Below, one piece after another: positions 43,606-52,341 of a DNA stretch of 64,000 nt. Each line of letters opens with the position of its first letter. The stretch's first letter is position 1. Below the pieces are notes generated by a model, which was not told the DNA's origin, did no database searches, and was given only the letters and a program-made list of their open reading frames with translations. Made by a program: the position numbers and the translations under genes. This stretch comes from an uncultured Mycoplasmatota bacterium (GTDB lineage Bacteria > Bacillota_I > Bacilli_A > RF39 > UBA660), in assembly GCA_900553855.1 (NCBI GenBank), contig USFG01000006.1, forward strand, positions 13,995-77,994, in the 5' to 3' direction.

Positions 43606-45067
43606 ATAAAACACACATTGCTATTGTAAGAATTACCATTGCAGCAAGACCTATACAAGCAACTATTTTAAATGCCCATTTGAACCAAGTTGAATACTCA
43701 ACTCTAGCAAGAGCAAGACCACCCATTATCGCTCCACATGTAGGTGAAATTAAATTTACAAGTCCATTAGAAGCAACAAGTATCATAACATTTGTTTCAA
43801 CTGAGAATCCTAATTGATGAGTTAAGACACCCATAATTGGAGTTGAAAGTGTTGCAATACCTGATGAAGATGGTACAAGTATTGATAAGAATATATGTAA
43901 AATAAAGTTCATTGGTGCGTAGATAACTGCAGGCATATTTTTAAGGGCATTTGCCGCATTATAAATAATATAATTATCTAAATATGTAACTTGCATTAAT
44001 ACTGAAGCACCCCTTGCAACTGCTATAATTAATATAACACTTAGTATATCAGAGGCACCATCAACAAATGTATCTACAAATTCTTTTTCACTTAATTTAC
44101 CAATTATTCCTATTACAATAGCCATTACAAAGAATAGTACGGCTGCATCTTCGAAATACCAATAACCAAAACAATTTCCAGTTAAGAAAGCTGTAAAATG
44201 TGTTCCAGCATCAGCAATATCCGCAGGTATAATACCAAAATCTACCCATGGGATAAATCCTGCTATCATAATAACAAATGTTAAGCCAAATATAATTAAT
44301 ATAAGTTTTTGTCTTGTAGTAAGTTTTACTTCCGGATTAATAAAGTCTTCTTTTGCATAATGTTTTTCCATTTGTTTTTGTTCTTGTAATGAAAGGAATG
44401 TACTTCCTTTTTCGGCTTTCACTTTTGCAGCATATTTTAATACAAATGCAACTGCAATAATATAAGAAACTAACCATAAGATACATCCAAGTAAAATTAT
44501 AGTTCCTTGATTAACTTTTATACCATCTGGTAATGCACTAACTGCAGCACCTACTGCAAATGGATTTATTGTTGAACCAAGTACACCTACACCAGCACCA
44601 AGTAAGACTGTGGCTGATGCAACAATAGTATCCATTCCCGCTGCTACCATAGTAAATGATAACAAACCATAAAATGCAACTGTTTCCTCTAACATTCCAT
44701 AAGTTGTTCCACCAACTGAGAATATAAACATTAGTATTGGTATTAATACTAGTTCCTTACCTTTTAATTTGTTTACTAAAACTTTTATTCCTGTTTCAAG
44801 AGCACCAGTTTTAGTAACGACATTTAAAAATCCTCCTAAAATAAGAATAAATACACCTACATCAGCAGCATTTTCAAATCCTTTGATTGGAGCCATTAAA
44901 AAGTCAGAAAATTTAGCACGAACTACACCACTACCATTGACAATATTTTCACCATCAAATGTAGCAAGTGGAAGTAAATATGAAATTATAGCAATTGCAA
45001 CAATAATTAACATTATAATTGTAAATGAAGATAATGTAAATTTTTTCTTTTTAGCTTTTTTTGCCAT
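43604..45067 (-). CDS. YfcC-family permease (likely arginine/ornithine exchange)
   Basis: A 487-aa membrane protein with about twelve helices, of the YfcC/C4-dicarboxylate-like family. Signature stretches are GGTTYGMLEETVAFYGL, GAGVGVLGSTINPFAVG and the late HIFLSILVPSSSGIATLSTP. Being last in the arginine deiminase operon, it probably acts as the arginine/ornithine antiporter that ArcD provides elsewhere. The transport substrate is inferred from the operon. Confidence 0.85.
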   Translation of the reverse strand: MAKKAKKKKFTLSSFTIIMLIIVAIAIISYLLPLATFDGENIVNGSGVVRAKFSDFLMAPIKGFENAADVGVFILILGGFLNVVTKTGALETGIKVLVNKLKGKELVLIPILMFIFSVGGTTYGMLEETVAFYGLLSFTMVAAGMDTIVASATVLLGAGVGVLGSTINPFAVGAAVSALPDGIKVNQGTIILLGCILWLVSYIIAVAFVLKYAAKVKAEKGSTFLSLQEQKQMEKHYAKEDFINPEVKLTTRQKLILIIFGLTFVIMIAGFIPWVDFGIIPADIADAGTHFTAFLTGNCFGYWYFEDAAVLFFVMAIVIGIIGKLSEKEFVDTFVDGASDILSVILIIAVARGASVLMQVTYLDNYIIYNAANALKNMPAVIYAPMNFILHIFLSILVPSSSGIATLSTPIMGVLTHQLGFSVETNVMILVASNGLVNLISPTCGAIMGGLALARVEYSTWFKWAFKIVACIGLAAMVILTIAMCVL

Positions 45068-45069
45068 TT

Positions 45070-46005
45070 TTATTTCCTCCTATAAAATATTCTTGTGCCT
45101 TTATCACCATTAATTGCTTCAAGTCCATCATTTAATGAAGCAATAATAGCAATGCCTTCTGAGTTTTCATTTAGAAAATTCATACAAGCATTTATTTTTG
45201 GAAGCATACTTCCTTTTGCAAAATGGCCTTCATCAATGTATTTTTGTAATTCTAATGTATCAGTTGAATCAAGTGCTATTTGATTATCTTTATTATAATT
45301 AATATACACTTTATCTACTGCTGTTAAAATTAACAAAATATCAGCGTTAATATTTGCTGCTAACTTACTACTTGCAAAATCTTTATCAATTACTGCATCA
45401 ACACCTTTATATCCTAGTCCATCCTTTACTACAGGAATACCACCACCACCGACGGTAATAACAATATTTCCGTCATCCGCAAGATTACTTACTATCTCTT
45501 GCTCTAAGATTCTTTCAGGTTTTGGTGAGGGCACTACTCTCCTATAACCTCTTCCAGAATCTTCAACATATTTATAGCCATTCGAAGAAGCAAGTTTATC
45601 CGCTTCCTCTTTGGTATAAAACATTCCTACAGGTTTAGTTGGATCCGTGAAAGCCTCATCATTTTCATCCACTTCAACCTGAGTAATGATAGTTGCACAT
45701 TTCTTTTCAATATTATTTTCTCTCAATTTTTCATTAATAGCATTTTGTAAATGATAACCAATATATCCCTGACTCATAGCTCCACATTCTGCAAAAGGCA
45801 TAAAGGGAGCAACATTAAATTTACTAGCATACTCAAATGCATTAGCAATCATCCCCACCTGAGGACCATTTCCATGTGTCACAATAACATCATTATCTTT
45901 AGCAATGCTTACAATTATATCGGCAGCTTTTTTAACAAGAAGTTTTTGTTCATCTGGTGTTTTACCTAAAGCATTTCCACCTAAAGCAATAACAATTTTA
46001 CTCAT
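45070..46005 (-). CDS. arcC: Carbamate kinase
   Basis: Last enzyme of arginine fermentation (311 aa): carbamoyl phosphate + ADP gives ATP, CO2 and ammonia. It has the amino-acid kinase fold with ALGGNALGK at the start, VTHGNGPQVG, RRVVPSPKPERILE and VITVGGGGIPV, all diagnostic of ArcC. It lies 1 nt after arcB and just before the permease gene. Confidence 0.96.
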   Translation of the reverse strand: MSKIVIALGGNALGKTPDEQKLLVKKAADIIVSIAKDNDVIVTHGNGPQVGMIANAFEYASKFNVAPFMPFAECGAMSQGYIGYHLQNAINEKLRENNIEKKCATIITQVEVDENDEAFTDPTKPVGMFYTKEEADKLASSNGYKYVEDSGRGYRRVVPSPKPERILEQEIVSNLADDGNIVITVGGGGIPVVKDGLGYKGVDAVIDKDFASSKLAANINADILLILTAVDKVYINYNKDNQIALDSTDTLELQKYIDEGHFAKGSMLPKINACMNFLNENSEGIAIIASLNDGLEAINGDKGTRIFYRRK

Positions 46006-46006
46006 A

Positions 46007-46996
46007 TTAATTCCTTAAGGTAGCATAAATAACTGCTTTAATTGTATGCATTCTATTTTCTGCTTCCTCAAAAACTCTTGAATGTGAACCATTAAATACT
46101 TCATCTGTAACTTCCATTTCAGGAACACCAAATTTTTCATAAATCTCTTTACCAATTGTCGTATTTTGATCATGAAAAGATGGCAAACAATGAAGAAAGA
46201 TACAATCATCTTTAGCATTATCTATAACGGACTGATTAACTTGATATTTTCTTAAATAATTAATTCTTTCAGCCCACTTTTCCATAGGTTCTCCCATTGA
46301 TACCCAAACATCAGTATATATTGCATCGGCATCTTTAGTACCTTCCATAATATCTTCAGTTCTTTGAATAGTACATCCGTTTTCTCTAGCTATTTCTTCA
46401 CATTTTTTAGTAAGTTCTTCATCAGGCCACAAATCTTTTGGCGCACAACAAGTAAAATTAACACCTAACTTTGCACTAGCAACCATTAATGAATTACCAA
46501 CATTATTTCTAGCATCCCCACAAAAAACTAATTTTCTTCCTTTTAATGAACCAAATTCTTCTTCAATAGTCATAAAATCAGCTAACATTTGAGTTGGATG
46601 AAATTCATTAGTAAGTCCATTATAAACAGGAACACTTGAATATTTTGCTAATGTTTCAACAATAGTTTGATCAAATCCACGATACTCTATAGCATCATAT
46701 ATTCTACAAAGTACTCTTGCAGTATCTTCAATACTTTCCTTTTTTCCCATTTGTGAACCTGTTGGTCCTAGATAAGTAACATGCATTCCTAAGTCGTAAG
46801 CAGCAACTTCAAAAGAACACCTAGTTCTCGTAGAATCTTTTTCAAATATTATAGCAATGTTTTGTCCTTCAAGAAATTTATGAGGTTCTCTATGTTCTTT
46901 TTTTGTTTTAAAATCTTTTGCTAAGTCTAATAAATATCTTATTTCATCACTTGAATAATCAAGTAACTTTAGAAAATCTCTTCCTCTTAAATCCAT
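46007..46996 (-). CDS. arcB: Ornithine carbamoyltransferase (catabolic)
   Basis: A 329-aa enzyme converting citrulline + phosphate to ornithine + carbamoyl phosphate. The carbamoyl-phosphate site KDSTRTRCSFEVAA and the ornithine-side motifs HPTQMLADF and FLHCLPSFHD are intact. Its place between arcA and arcC argues for the catabolic enzyme. It is coupled to arcA, with no gap. Confidence 0.95.
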   Translation of the reverse strand: MDLRGRDFLKLLDYSSDEIRYLLDLAKDFKTKKEHREPHKFLEGQNIAIIFEKDSTRTRCSFEVAAYDLGMHVTYLGPTGSQMGKKESIEDTARVLCRIYDAIEYRGFDQTIVETLAKYSSVPVYNGLTNEFHPTQMLADFMTIEEEFGSLKGRKLVFCGDARNNVGNSLMVASAKLGVNFTCCAPKDLWPDEELTKKCEEIARENGCTIQRTEDIMEGTKDADAIYTDVWVSMGEPMEKWAERINYLRKYQVNQSVIDNAKDDCIFLHCLPSFHDQNTTIGKEIYEKFGVPEMEVTDEVFNGSHSRVFEEAENRMHTIKAVIYATLRN

Positions 46997-48223
46997 TTAA
47001 TCCTCTCTTTCAAGTGGCATACTCATACATCTAGGACCGCCTCTACCCCTAGAAAGTTCTGCACTATTCATTTCTATAACTTTAATACCCTTTTCTCTTA
47101 ATACTTCATTAGTAATATTATTTCTATTATATACAACTACTACTCCAGGAGCTATACATAATGTATTTGTTCCATCATTCCATTGTTCTCTTTCTGAGGC
47201 AATTTTATCTCCTCCAGCACAAGGAATAAGTGTAATATCAATACCCAAATATTCCTCTAAAATATTTTCAAGGCTTCCTTCTTTTTTAATTACTCTTACT
47301 TCATCAAGATTATCTTCATTTTTAGTAATTTCAAAAACCTCTAAAGTATCCATAATTCCAGGATGATATGTAAACTTGTCAATATCAATTTGAGTAAATA
47401 CTGTATCTAAGTGCATAAATGCTCTACATTCAGGTATTTTAAATGCAAGTATTGTATCAATATTACATTTTTCATCATTAAACATGTTTTTAGCAACTAA
47501 ATCAATTGCTTCAGCACTAGTTCTTTGAGAAATACCAATTGCAAGAGTATGTTCATTTAAATTTAATACATCTCCACCTTCAATACTGAATGGATTTTCT
47601 CTATCATAATATTTTGGAACTTTATCCATATAATCTGGATGATAATTAAAAATGTAATAAGCATAAATTGTTTCTCTACTTCTTGTAACAGAGTACATCT
47701 TATTAAGAATTATACCATCACCAACTGATGCAAACGGATCTCTTGTAAAATAAAGGTTTGGCATTGGTTCTGCTAAAAACTTAGTTTCTTCACTTATTTG
47801 ATCAACAAGAGAATATTCACTATCTTGTTTATTTCTATGAACTTCAGAAACTTTAATACCTTCCATAGTTTTTAAAACTAGTTCTTTATTATTTGTATAA
47901 CTCATTAAATAATCAAATAATAAATCTTTATATTTTGGAGTTCTTACTCCTGCTTCATAAATAAATTGTCTTATAAATGAAGGTTTAACCTGTGGGTTTT
48001 CATCTAATGTTTCAGCCATTAAATCTTCTAAATAAACAACCTCTACATCGTTATCTCTTAGTATTTGGCAAAATTCATCATGCTCTAAAATTGCATCTTT
48101 TAAATATGGAATATCATCAAAAAGAAGCCTTCCTAATGTATCTGGTGTTAAATTTAATAGTTCCTTTCCTGGTCTATGAACTAAGACCTTTTTTAATTTT
48201 TTAATTTCACTAGTAACGTGCAT
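46997..48223 (-). CDS. arcA: Arginine deiminase
   Basis: First enzyme of the pathway (408 aa): arginine to citrulline + ammonia. Key features are PNLYFTRDPFASVGDG, FSIEGGDVLNL, MHLDTVFTQID with the catalytic His, and SRGRGGPRCMSMPL with the catalytic Cys near the end. The promoter upstream has TGGACT-17-TAAAAT (48271-48276, 48248-48253), and AAGGAGATG precedes the start. The pathway gives ATP and acid resistance to anaerobes. No clear ArgR box was seen. Confidence 0.97.
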   Translation of the reverse strand: MHVTSEIKKLKKVLVHRPGKELLNLTPDTLGRLLFDDIPYLKDAILEHDEFCQILRDNDVEVVYLEDLMAETLDENPQVKPSFIRQFIYEAGVRTPKYKDLLFDYLMSYTNNKELVLKTMEGIKVSEVHRNKQDSEYSLVDQISEETKFLAEPMPNLYFTRDPFASVGDGIILNKMYSVTRSRETIYAYYIFNYHPDYMDKVPKYYDRENPFSIEGGDVLNLNEHTLAIGISQRTSAEAIDLVAKNMFNDEKCNIDTILAFKIPECRAFMHLDTVFTQIDIDKFTYHPGIMDTLEVFEITKNEDNLDEVRVIKKEGSLENILEEYLGIDITLIPCAGGDKIASEREQWNDGTNTLCIAPGVVVVYNRNNITNEVLREKGIKVIEMNSAELSRGRGGPRCMSMPLERED

Positions 48224-48281
48224 CTATATCATCTCCTTATTATAATAATTTTATCATTTAAATTTTTAAAAGTCCATATTT

Positions 48282-48989
48282 CTAATTTATATCTTTTAAA
48301 AAATTTTTAATAATTTCATTTTCACTACTAAAAGTTCCCTTTACAGTATCATCAGAAATAATAGTTTTATTATCTAAAAAAATAATTCTTGAAGAAAAGT
48401 CTTTAACAAAATTAAGTTCATGACTTACAACTATTATTGTCATATTATAATCTTTTAATTTACTAATCAGCTCTAATACTTCTTTTTTCATTTGTGGATC
48501 TAAAGAACTTGTTGGTTCATCTAATAATAAAATTTTTGGTTTTTCCATAAGCGCCCTTATTATAGCAACTCTTTGTTTTTCACCACCACTTAAATTTTTA
48601 GGATATTCATTAATTTTATTTTCTAAATTTATTTCTTTTAAATAACCTTTAGCAAGTTTAATAGCCTCGTCTCTTGTTTGTATTTTAAGTTTAACTGGGG
48701 CAATAATTAAATTTTCAAGTACAGTCATGTTTTCAAATAAATTAAATGATTGAAAAACCATACCAACTTTATTATAAAATTTTTTTATATTATTAACATT
48801 TTCATTATCTATTAATATTTGACCTTTATCTATTTTTTCAAGTCTTGCTATACATCTAAGTAATGTTGATTTACCACATCCACTTTTACCAATTATTGAT
48901 ACTTGTTCATTATCATTAATTTTTAAATTAATGTTTTTTAAGATACATTTTTTATCATAACTTTTTGTTAAATTTTTAATTTCTATCAT
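48282..48989 (-). CDS. Polar amino-acid ABC transporter, ATP-binding protein
   Basis: A 235-aa GlnQ/ArtP-type ATPase: Walker A GKSGCGKST (about residues 36-44), signature LSGGEKQRVAI, Walker B ILLLDEPTSSLD and H-loop VVSHE. It overlaps the permease gene by 4 bp. Lying next to the arginine deiminase operon, the system may bring in arginine, but the substrate is inferred. Confidence 0.93.
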   Translation of the reverse strand: MIEIKNLTKSYDKKCILKNINLKINDNEQVSIIGKSGCGKSTLLRCIARLEKIDKGQILIDNENVNNIKKFYNKVGMVFQSFNLFENMTVLENLIIAPVKLKIQTRDEAIKLAKGYLKEINLENKINEYPKNLSGGEKQRVAIIRALMEKPKILLLDEPTSSLDPQMKKEVLELISKLKDYNMTIIVVSHELNFVKDFSSRIIFLDNKTIISDDTVKGTFSSENEIIKNFLKDIN

Positions 48990-49672
48990 TTTGAAAGTCT
49001 CCTTTCGAAAAAGTTTAATAGTTTCGTTAATCCTAATGTTAATATTAAATAAATTATTGCCACAATTAAAAGTGGAAAGAAATAATCATATGTAGAAGAA
49101 GCCACTATATCAGAGGCTTTTGTAAGTTCAAGTATACCAATATAACCTGCTACTGAAGTTTCTTTTAAAAGTGTTATAAATTCATTACCTAAAGCTGGCA
49201 AAACATTTCTTAATGCCTGAGGCATTATAACATATTTCATAGTTTGAAAATAGTTAAATCCTAGCATTGTTGATGCTTCTTCCTGTCCTTTTGGAATTGA
49301 TATTAATCCAGACCTAATTATTTGGGATACATAAGCACCAGAATTTAATCCAAAAGATATAATTCCAACTACTACTATATTAATATTAACACTTTTAAAA
49401 ATTATATAATATAAAATCATTAATTGAAGTAGTGCGGGAGTTCCTCTTATAATTCCAATATACATTCTTGCAAAAGCACTTAATAAATAAAGCTTACCTG
49501 TTTTTTCATTATAATCTATAACAAGTGATAAAATAAGTCCTAAAATAACTCCAATTAAACAAGCAAAAAATGCCATAATAATTGTATTACCAAGACCAGT
49601 TAAATAATATTTATATCTATCTTGATATATAAATGAATTATATATATTTTCTCTTATTAATTCCATAAACAC
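48986..49672 (-). CDS. Polar amino-acid ABC transporter, permease
   Basis: A 228-aa HisM/GlnP-type permease with about five helices. The family EAA loop is seen as SIPKGQEEASTMLGFNYFQTM, and the early GLGNTIIMAFFACLIGVILG is the usual start of this fold. It lies between the binding protein and ATPase genes with no gap. Confidence 0.92.
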   Translation of the reverse strand: MFMELIRENIYNSFIYQDRYKYYLTGLGNTIIMAFFACLIGVILGLILSLVIDYNEKTGKLYLLSAFARMYIGIIRGTPALLQLMILYYIIFKSVNINIVVVGIISFGLNSGAYVSQIIRSGLISIPKGQEEASTMLGFNYFQTMKYVIMPQALRNVLPALGNEFITLLKETSVAGYIGILELTKASDIVASSTYDYFFPLLIVAIIYLILTLGLTKLLNFFERRLSK

Positions 49673-50392
49673 CTATTTTGAATACTCTAAAATGTATTCA
49701 TCAATTTTACCACTATTTTTTAAATTATCAATAACTTCATTAATTTTATTTAAAAGCTGTGTATTACCTTTTTTAACAGCAATTGCATAATTATCTTCGA
49801 ATACAAAACCATCTAAAATAATTAAATTTTCATTATTTTCAACTATTTTTTTACCAGGCAATTCATCCATTATTATTAAATCAACTTTACCAGCTTTTAA
49901 ATCTTCAGCCATTGATAAGTATTTTTTTTGTCTAACAATATCTTTTGTTATATTATTATCAGTAACATAACTATCTGCAATAGTGCCAAGTTGAACAGCA
50001 ATTTTTTTATTGTTAATTTGTGAAATATTTTTAATATCACTATCATTTCTAACAATTACTATTTGTTTTGAAATAATATATGTATTAGAAAAATCAACTT
50101 GCTTTTTTCTTTCTTCATTTACACTCATTCCCGCTAAAGCAAAATCAGCTTTTCCTGATTTTATCTCATTAATAATTGCATCAAAATATACATCCTTAAT
50201 AACTAGTTTTTTTCCAAGTGCCGAAGCAATTTCTTTAGCAATTTCTACATCAACTCCAACGATTTTGTTATTCTCATAATATTCATATGGAGCAAATCCT
50301 GCTTCCGTTACCATTACTATTTCATTTTTATTTTTTTTGCAACCACATAAGGCAATTAAACATATACTTAAAAGTATTAATATTTTTTTCAT
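49673..50392 (-). CDS. Polar amino-acid ABC transporter, substrate-binding lipoprotein
   Basis: A 239-aa lipoprotein with lipobox LIALCGC (Cys 18 as the lipid site) and an SBP_bac_3 domain: EAGFAPYEYYENNKIVGVDVEI, GKADFALAGMSVNEERKK, VQLGTIADSYV and IIMDELPG. It binds the amino acid outside the cell. Its start overlaps the end of the YitT-like gene by 4 bp, so the operon may begin there. Confidence 0.93.
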   Translation of the reverse strand: MKKILILLSICLIALCGCKKNKNEIVMVTEAGFAPYEYYENNKIVGVDVEIAKEIASALGKKLVIKDVYFDAIINEIKSGKADFALAGMSVNEERKKQVDFSNTYIISKQIVIVRNDSDIKNISQINNKKIAVQLGTIADSYVTDNNITKDIVRQKKYLSMAEDLKAGKVDLIIMDELPGKKIVENNENLIILDGFVFEDNYAIAVKKGNTQLLNKINEVIDNLKNSGKIDEYILEYSK

Positions 50393-51264
50393 CGATTAAT
50401 CAATATCCTTTCTTTTTTCTTTCCACCATTAACTTCATAACAATCATTTATTACAAAAAATGCATTGGGATCAAGTTCTAATATCCTATTTCGTAATCTA
50501 TAACAATCTAAATTAGAAACGGCTACCATAAGTATTTCTCCTTTTTTATGTAAAAATTCTTGTTTGCTTTGTAAAATTGTAACACCACTATCGTATTCCT
50601 CAGTTATAACCTTTTTAACTTCACTTAGTTTATTTGTATAAATGAAGAAAACCTTACTTAAAGAAACACCAAGAGTAATTTTATCAATAAAATGATTACT
50701 TATTAATAAAATAATTATAGAATATATAAAACTTTCAAAACCAAATACAAATGCACCCATCAAAAGGATTATAAAACTATAGGAAAAATTTGCAACTGAA
50801 GTAGATACTTTGGCGTACTTTTTAATAAGTTCCATTATAACGTCCCCACCACCAGTTGTAAAACCACTTTTATATATAAGTGCAGAGGATGCTCCATATA
50901 AAAACCCCGTAATTACAACACTAATTAGCACTTGGCTTGTATTAATATATTGTAAAAGTGCTAAAGCAATAGGTTCAGTAATGGTTACCATAATTGGGTA
51001 TAACAATGAACCTAATACTGTTGGTAATGTTTTCTTGTATCCTAAACAAATAAAACTTATGATTAAAAGTACTATTCTTGATATGTACAAAAACACTGTT
51101 GGATCAATATTAAATAATTTATTAAATATTATCGCAAGACCATTTGTACCACCAGTTATAAATTCATTGGGTAGTAAAAATAAATGGTAGCACATCGCAA
51201 GTAAAAAGATACCAAAAACAAATGTAACACCAGTAACTAAAGTTTTTATATCTTCCTTACTCAT
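50389..51264 (-). CDS. YitT-family membrane protein (DUF161 + DUF2179)
   Basis: A 291-aa protein with five to six helices: FLLPNEFITGGTNGLAIIF early, GFTTGGGDVIMELI in the centre. A C-terminal cytoplasmic DUF2179 domain (GVTILQSKQEFLHKKGEILM, then DPNAFFVINDCYEVNGG) follows. YitT proteins are of unknown, probably transport, function; several are spore-associated in Bacilli. A TAGACA-17-TAAAAT promoter lies upstream. The stop overlaps the binding protein start. Confidence 0.85.
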   Translation of the reverse strand: MSKEDIKTLVTGVTFVFGIFLLAMCYHLFLLPNEFITGGTNGLAIIFNKLFNIDPTVFLYISRIVLLIISFICLGYKKTLPTVLGSLLYPIMVTITEPIALALLQYINTSQVLISVVITGFLYGASSALIYKSGFTTGGGDVIMELIKKYAKVSTSVANFSYSFIILLMGAFVFGFESFIYSIIILLISNHFIDKITLGVSLSKVFFIYTNKLSEVKKVITEEYDSGVTILQSKQEFLHKKGEILMVAVSNLDCYRLRNRILELDPNAFFVINDCYEVNGGKKKERILINR

Positions 51265-51370
51265 TTTACTACCCTTCTTACTATAACCATTTTACTAAAA
51301 TTTAGTTTTTTTGTCTATAAAGTGTCATAAATTTAGTAAAAAAAAATAAGTTTTAATGAGGTGAAAGCAA

Positions 51371-51730
51371 ATGAATGGTAATTATTATCAAAATCCAACA
51401 TTTCCAACAAATCAAAATAATATGCAAAATATGACTGTACCACCAGGAAATGTAAGTTCAATGGAAGACTATAACGAACAAAGTTATATTGAAAATATTT
51501 TAAGGCTTAACAAAGGAAGAAAAGTTAATGCTTATGTTTCTTTTCCAGATAGTACAGAATGGAAAAATAAGATATTTTCTGGGTTAATCGAAGAGGCAGG
51601 TAAAGACCATCTAATTATTAAAGAGGTTACAACTGGAAAATGGTTCTTAATTAGAATTTTATATCTTGATTATGTTGAATTTATGGAACCAATTAATTAT
51701 TCTCACGCTTATTCTGAAAAAACATTTTAA
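51371..51730 (+). CDS. gerQ: Spore coat protein GerQ
   Basis: A 119-aa protein with an Asn/Gln-rich tail (residues 1-35) and a conserved C-terminal domain: EQSYIENILRLNKGRKVNAY, then EEAGKDHLIIKEVTTGKW and LYLDYVEFMEP. This matches GerQ, the spore coat protein needed to place CwlJ and cross-linked by transglutaminase. RBS AGGTGAA. A CwlJ/SleB-like gene lies at 32453. It is a strong sign that the organism makes endospores. Confidence 0.85.
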   Translation: MNGNYYQNPTFPTNQNNMQNMTVPPGNVSSMEDYNEQSYIENILRLNKGRKVNAYVSFPDSTEWKNKIFSGLIEEAGKDHLIIKEVTTGKWFLIRILYLDYVEFMEPINYSHAYSEKTF

Positions 51731-52224
51731 TATAAATCAAAATATTTAATTTCTTCGTTTAAACTTGTTTTCTCTCCATGACCAGGGAAAATAGTTGTAT
51801 CAAGGGATAGTTTACTTATCTTTTTCAAAGACTTAATTAAATCATTATAATTAGAATTTGGAAAATCATATCTTCCGATACTATGATAAAAAATTAAGTC
51901 ACCAGAAAATAATAAGTTTTGTCCACCGAAAAATATTGAAATAGAATCGTCAGTATGACCTGGCGTTTTTATTATGTCATAAGAAAATGTCTTCCTTAAA
52001 AATGTATTATGCTTAATATTATAGTATTTTTCTAACTTTTCAAGTGCACCAATATGATCAAAATGATGATGAGTAACAATTATTTCTTCGACTTCATATT
52101 TTGAGCAAAATGAAACAATTTTTTCTGCATCATCTGCTGGGTCTATAATAATGCATTTCCCATCTTTACTTAAAATATATGTATTTGTATCAAGGGGACC
52201 TAATACTAAAACTTCAACTTTCAT
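51727..52224 (-). CDS. Metallo-beta-lactamase fold hydrolase (glyoxalase II-like)
   Basis: A 165-aa MBL protein, short for the family. It has VTHHHFDHIGALEKL (HxHxDH), TPGHTDDS with the next zinc His, GDLIFYHSIGR with Asp, and FPGHGEKT with the last His. Enzymes of this size act on thioesters such as lactoylglutathione analogues. The gene is convergent with gerQ (4-bp overlap of stops). Confidence 0.88.
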   Translation of the reverse strand: MKVEVLVLGPLDTNTYILSKDGKCIIIDPADDAEKIVSFCSKYEVEEIIVTHHHFDHIGALEKLEKYYNIKHNTFLRKTFSYDIIKTPGHTDDSISIFFGGQNLLFSGDLIFYHSIGRYDFPNSNYNDLIKSLKKISKLSLDTTIFPGHGEKTSLNEEIKYFDLY

Positions 52225-52341
52225 AATACCTCATTTCTATTTAAATATAATAGATATTTGCTAGTTTGTAAATGATTTTAATAAATTTCTTGTTTTATAT
52301 TTCATTTTTATCTATAATAATAATAGGAGTTGAAATTAAGT

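Noticed and set aside
51300..51365. Sporulation sigma-factor promoter before gerQ
   Set aside because: CATAAATTT-like bases resemble a SigE -10 only loosely, and the -35 spacing does not fit well enough to claim it.
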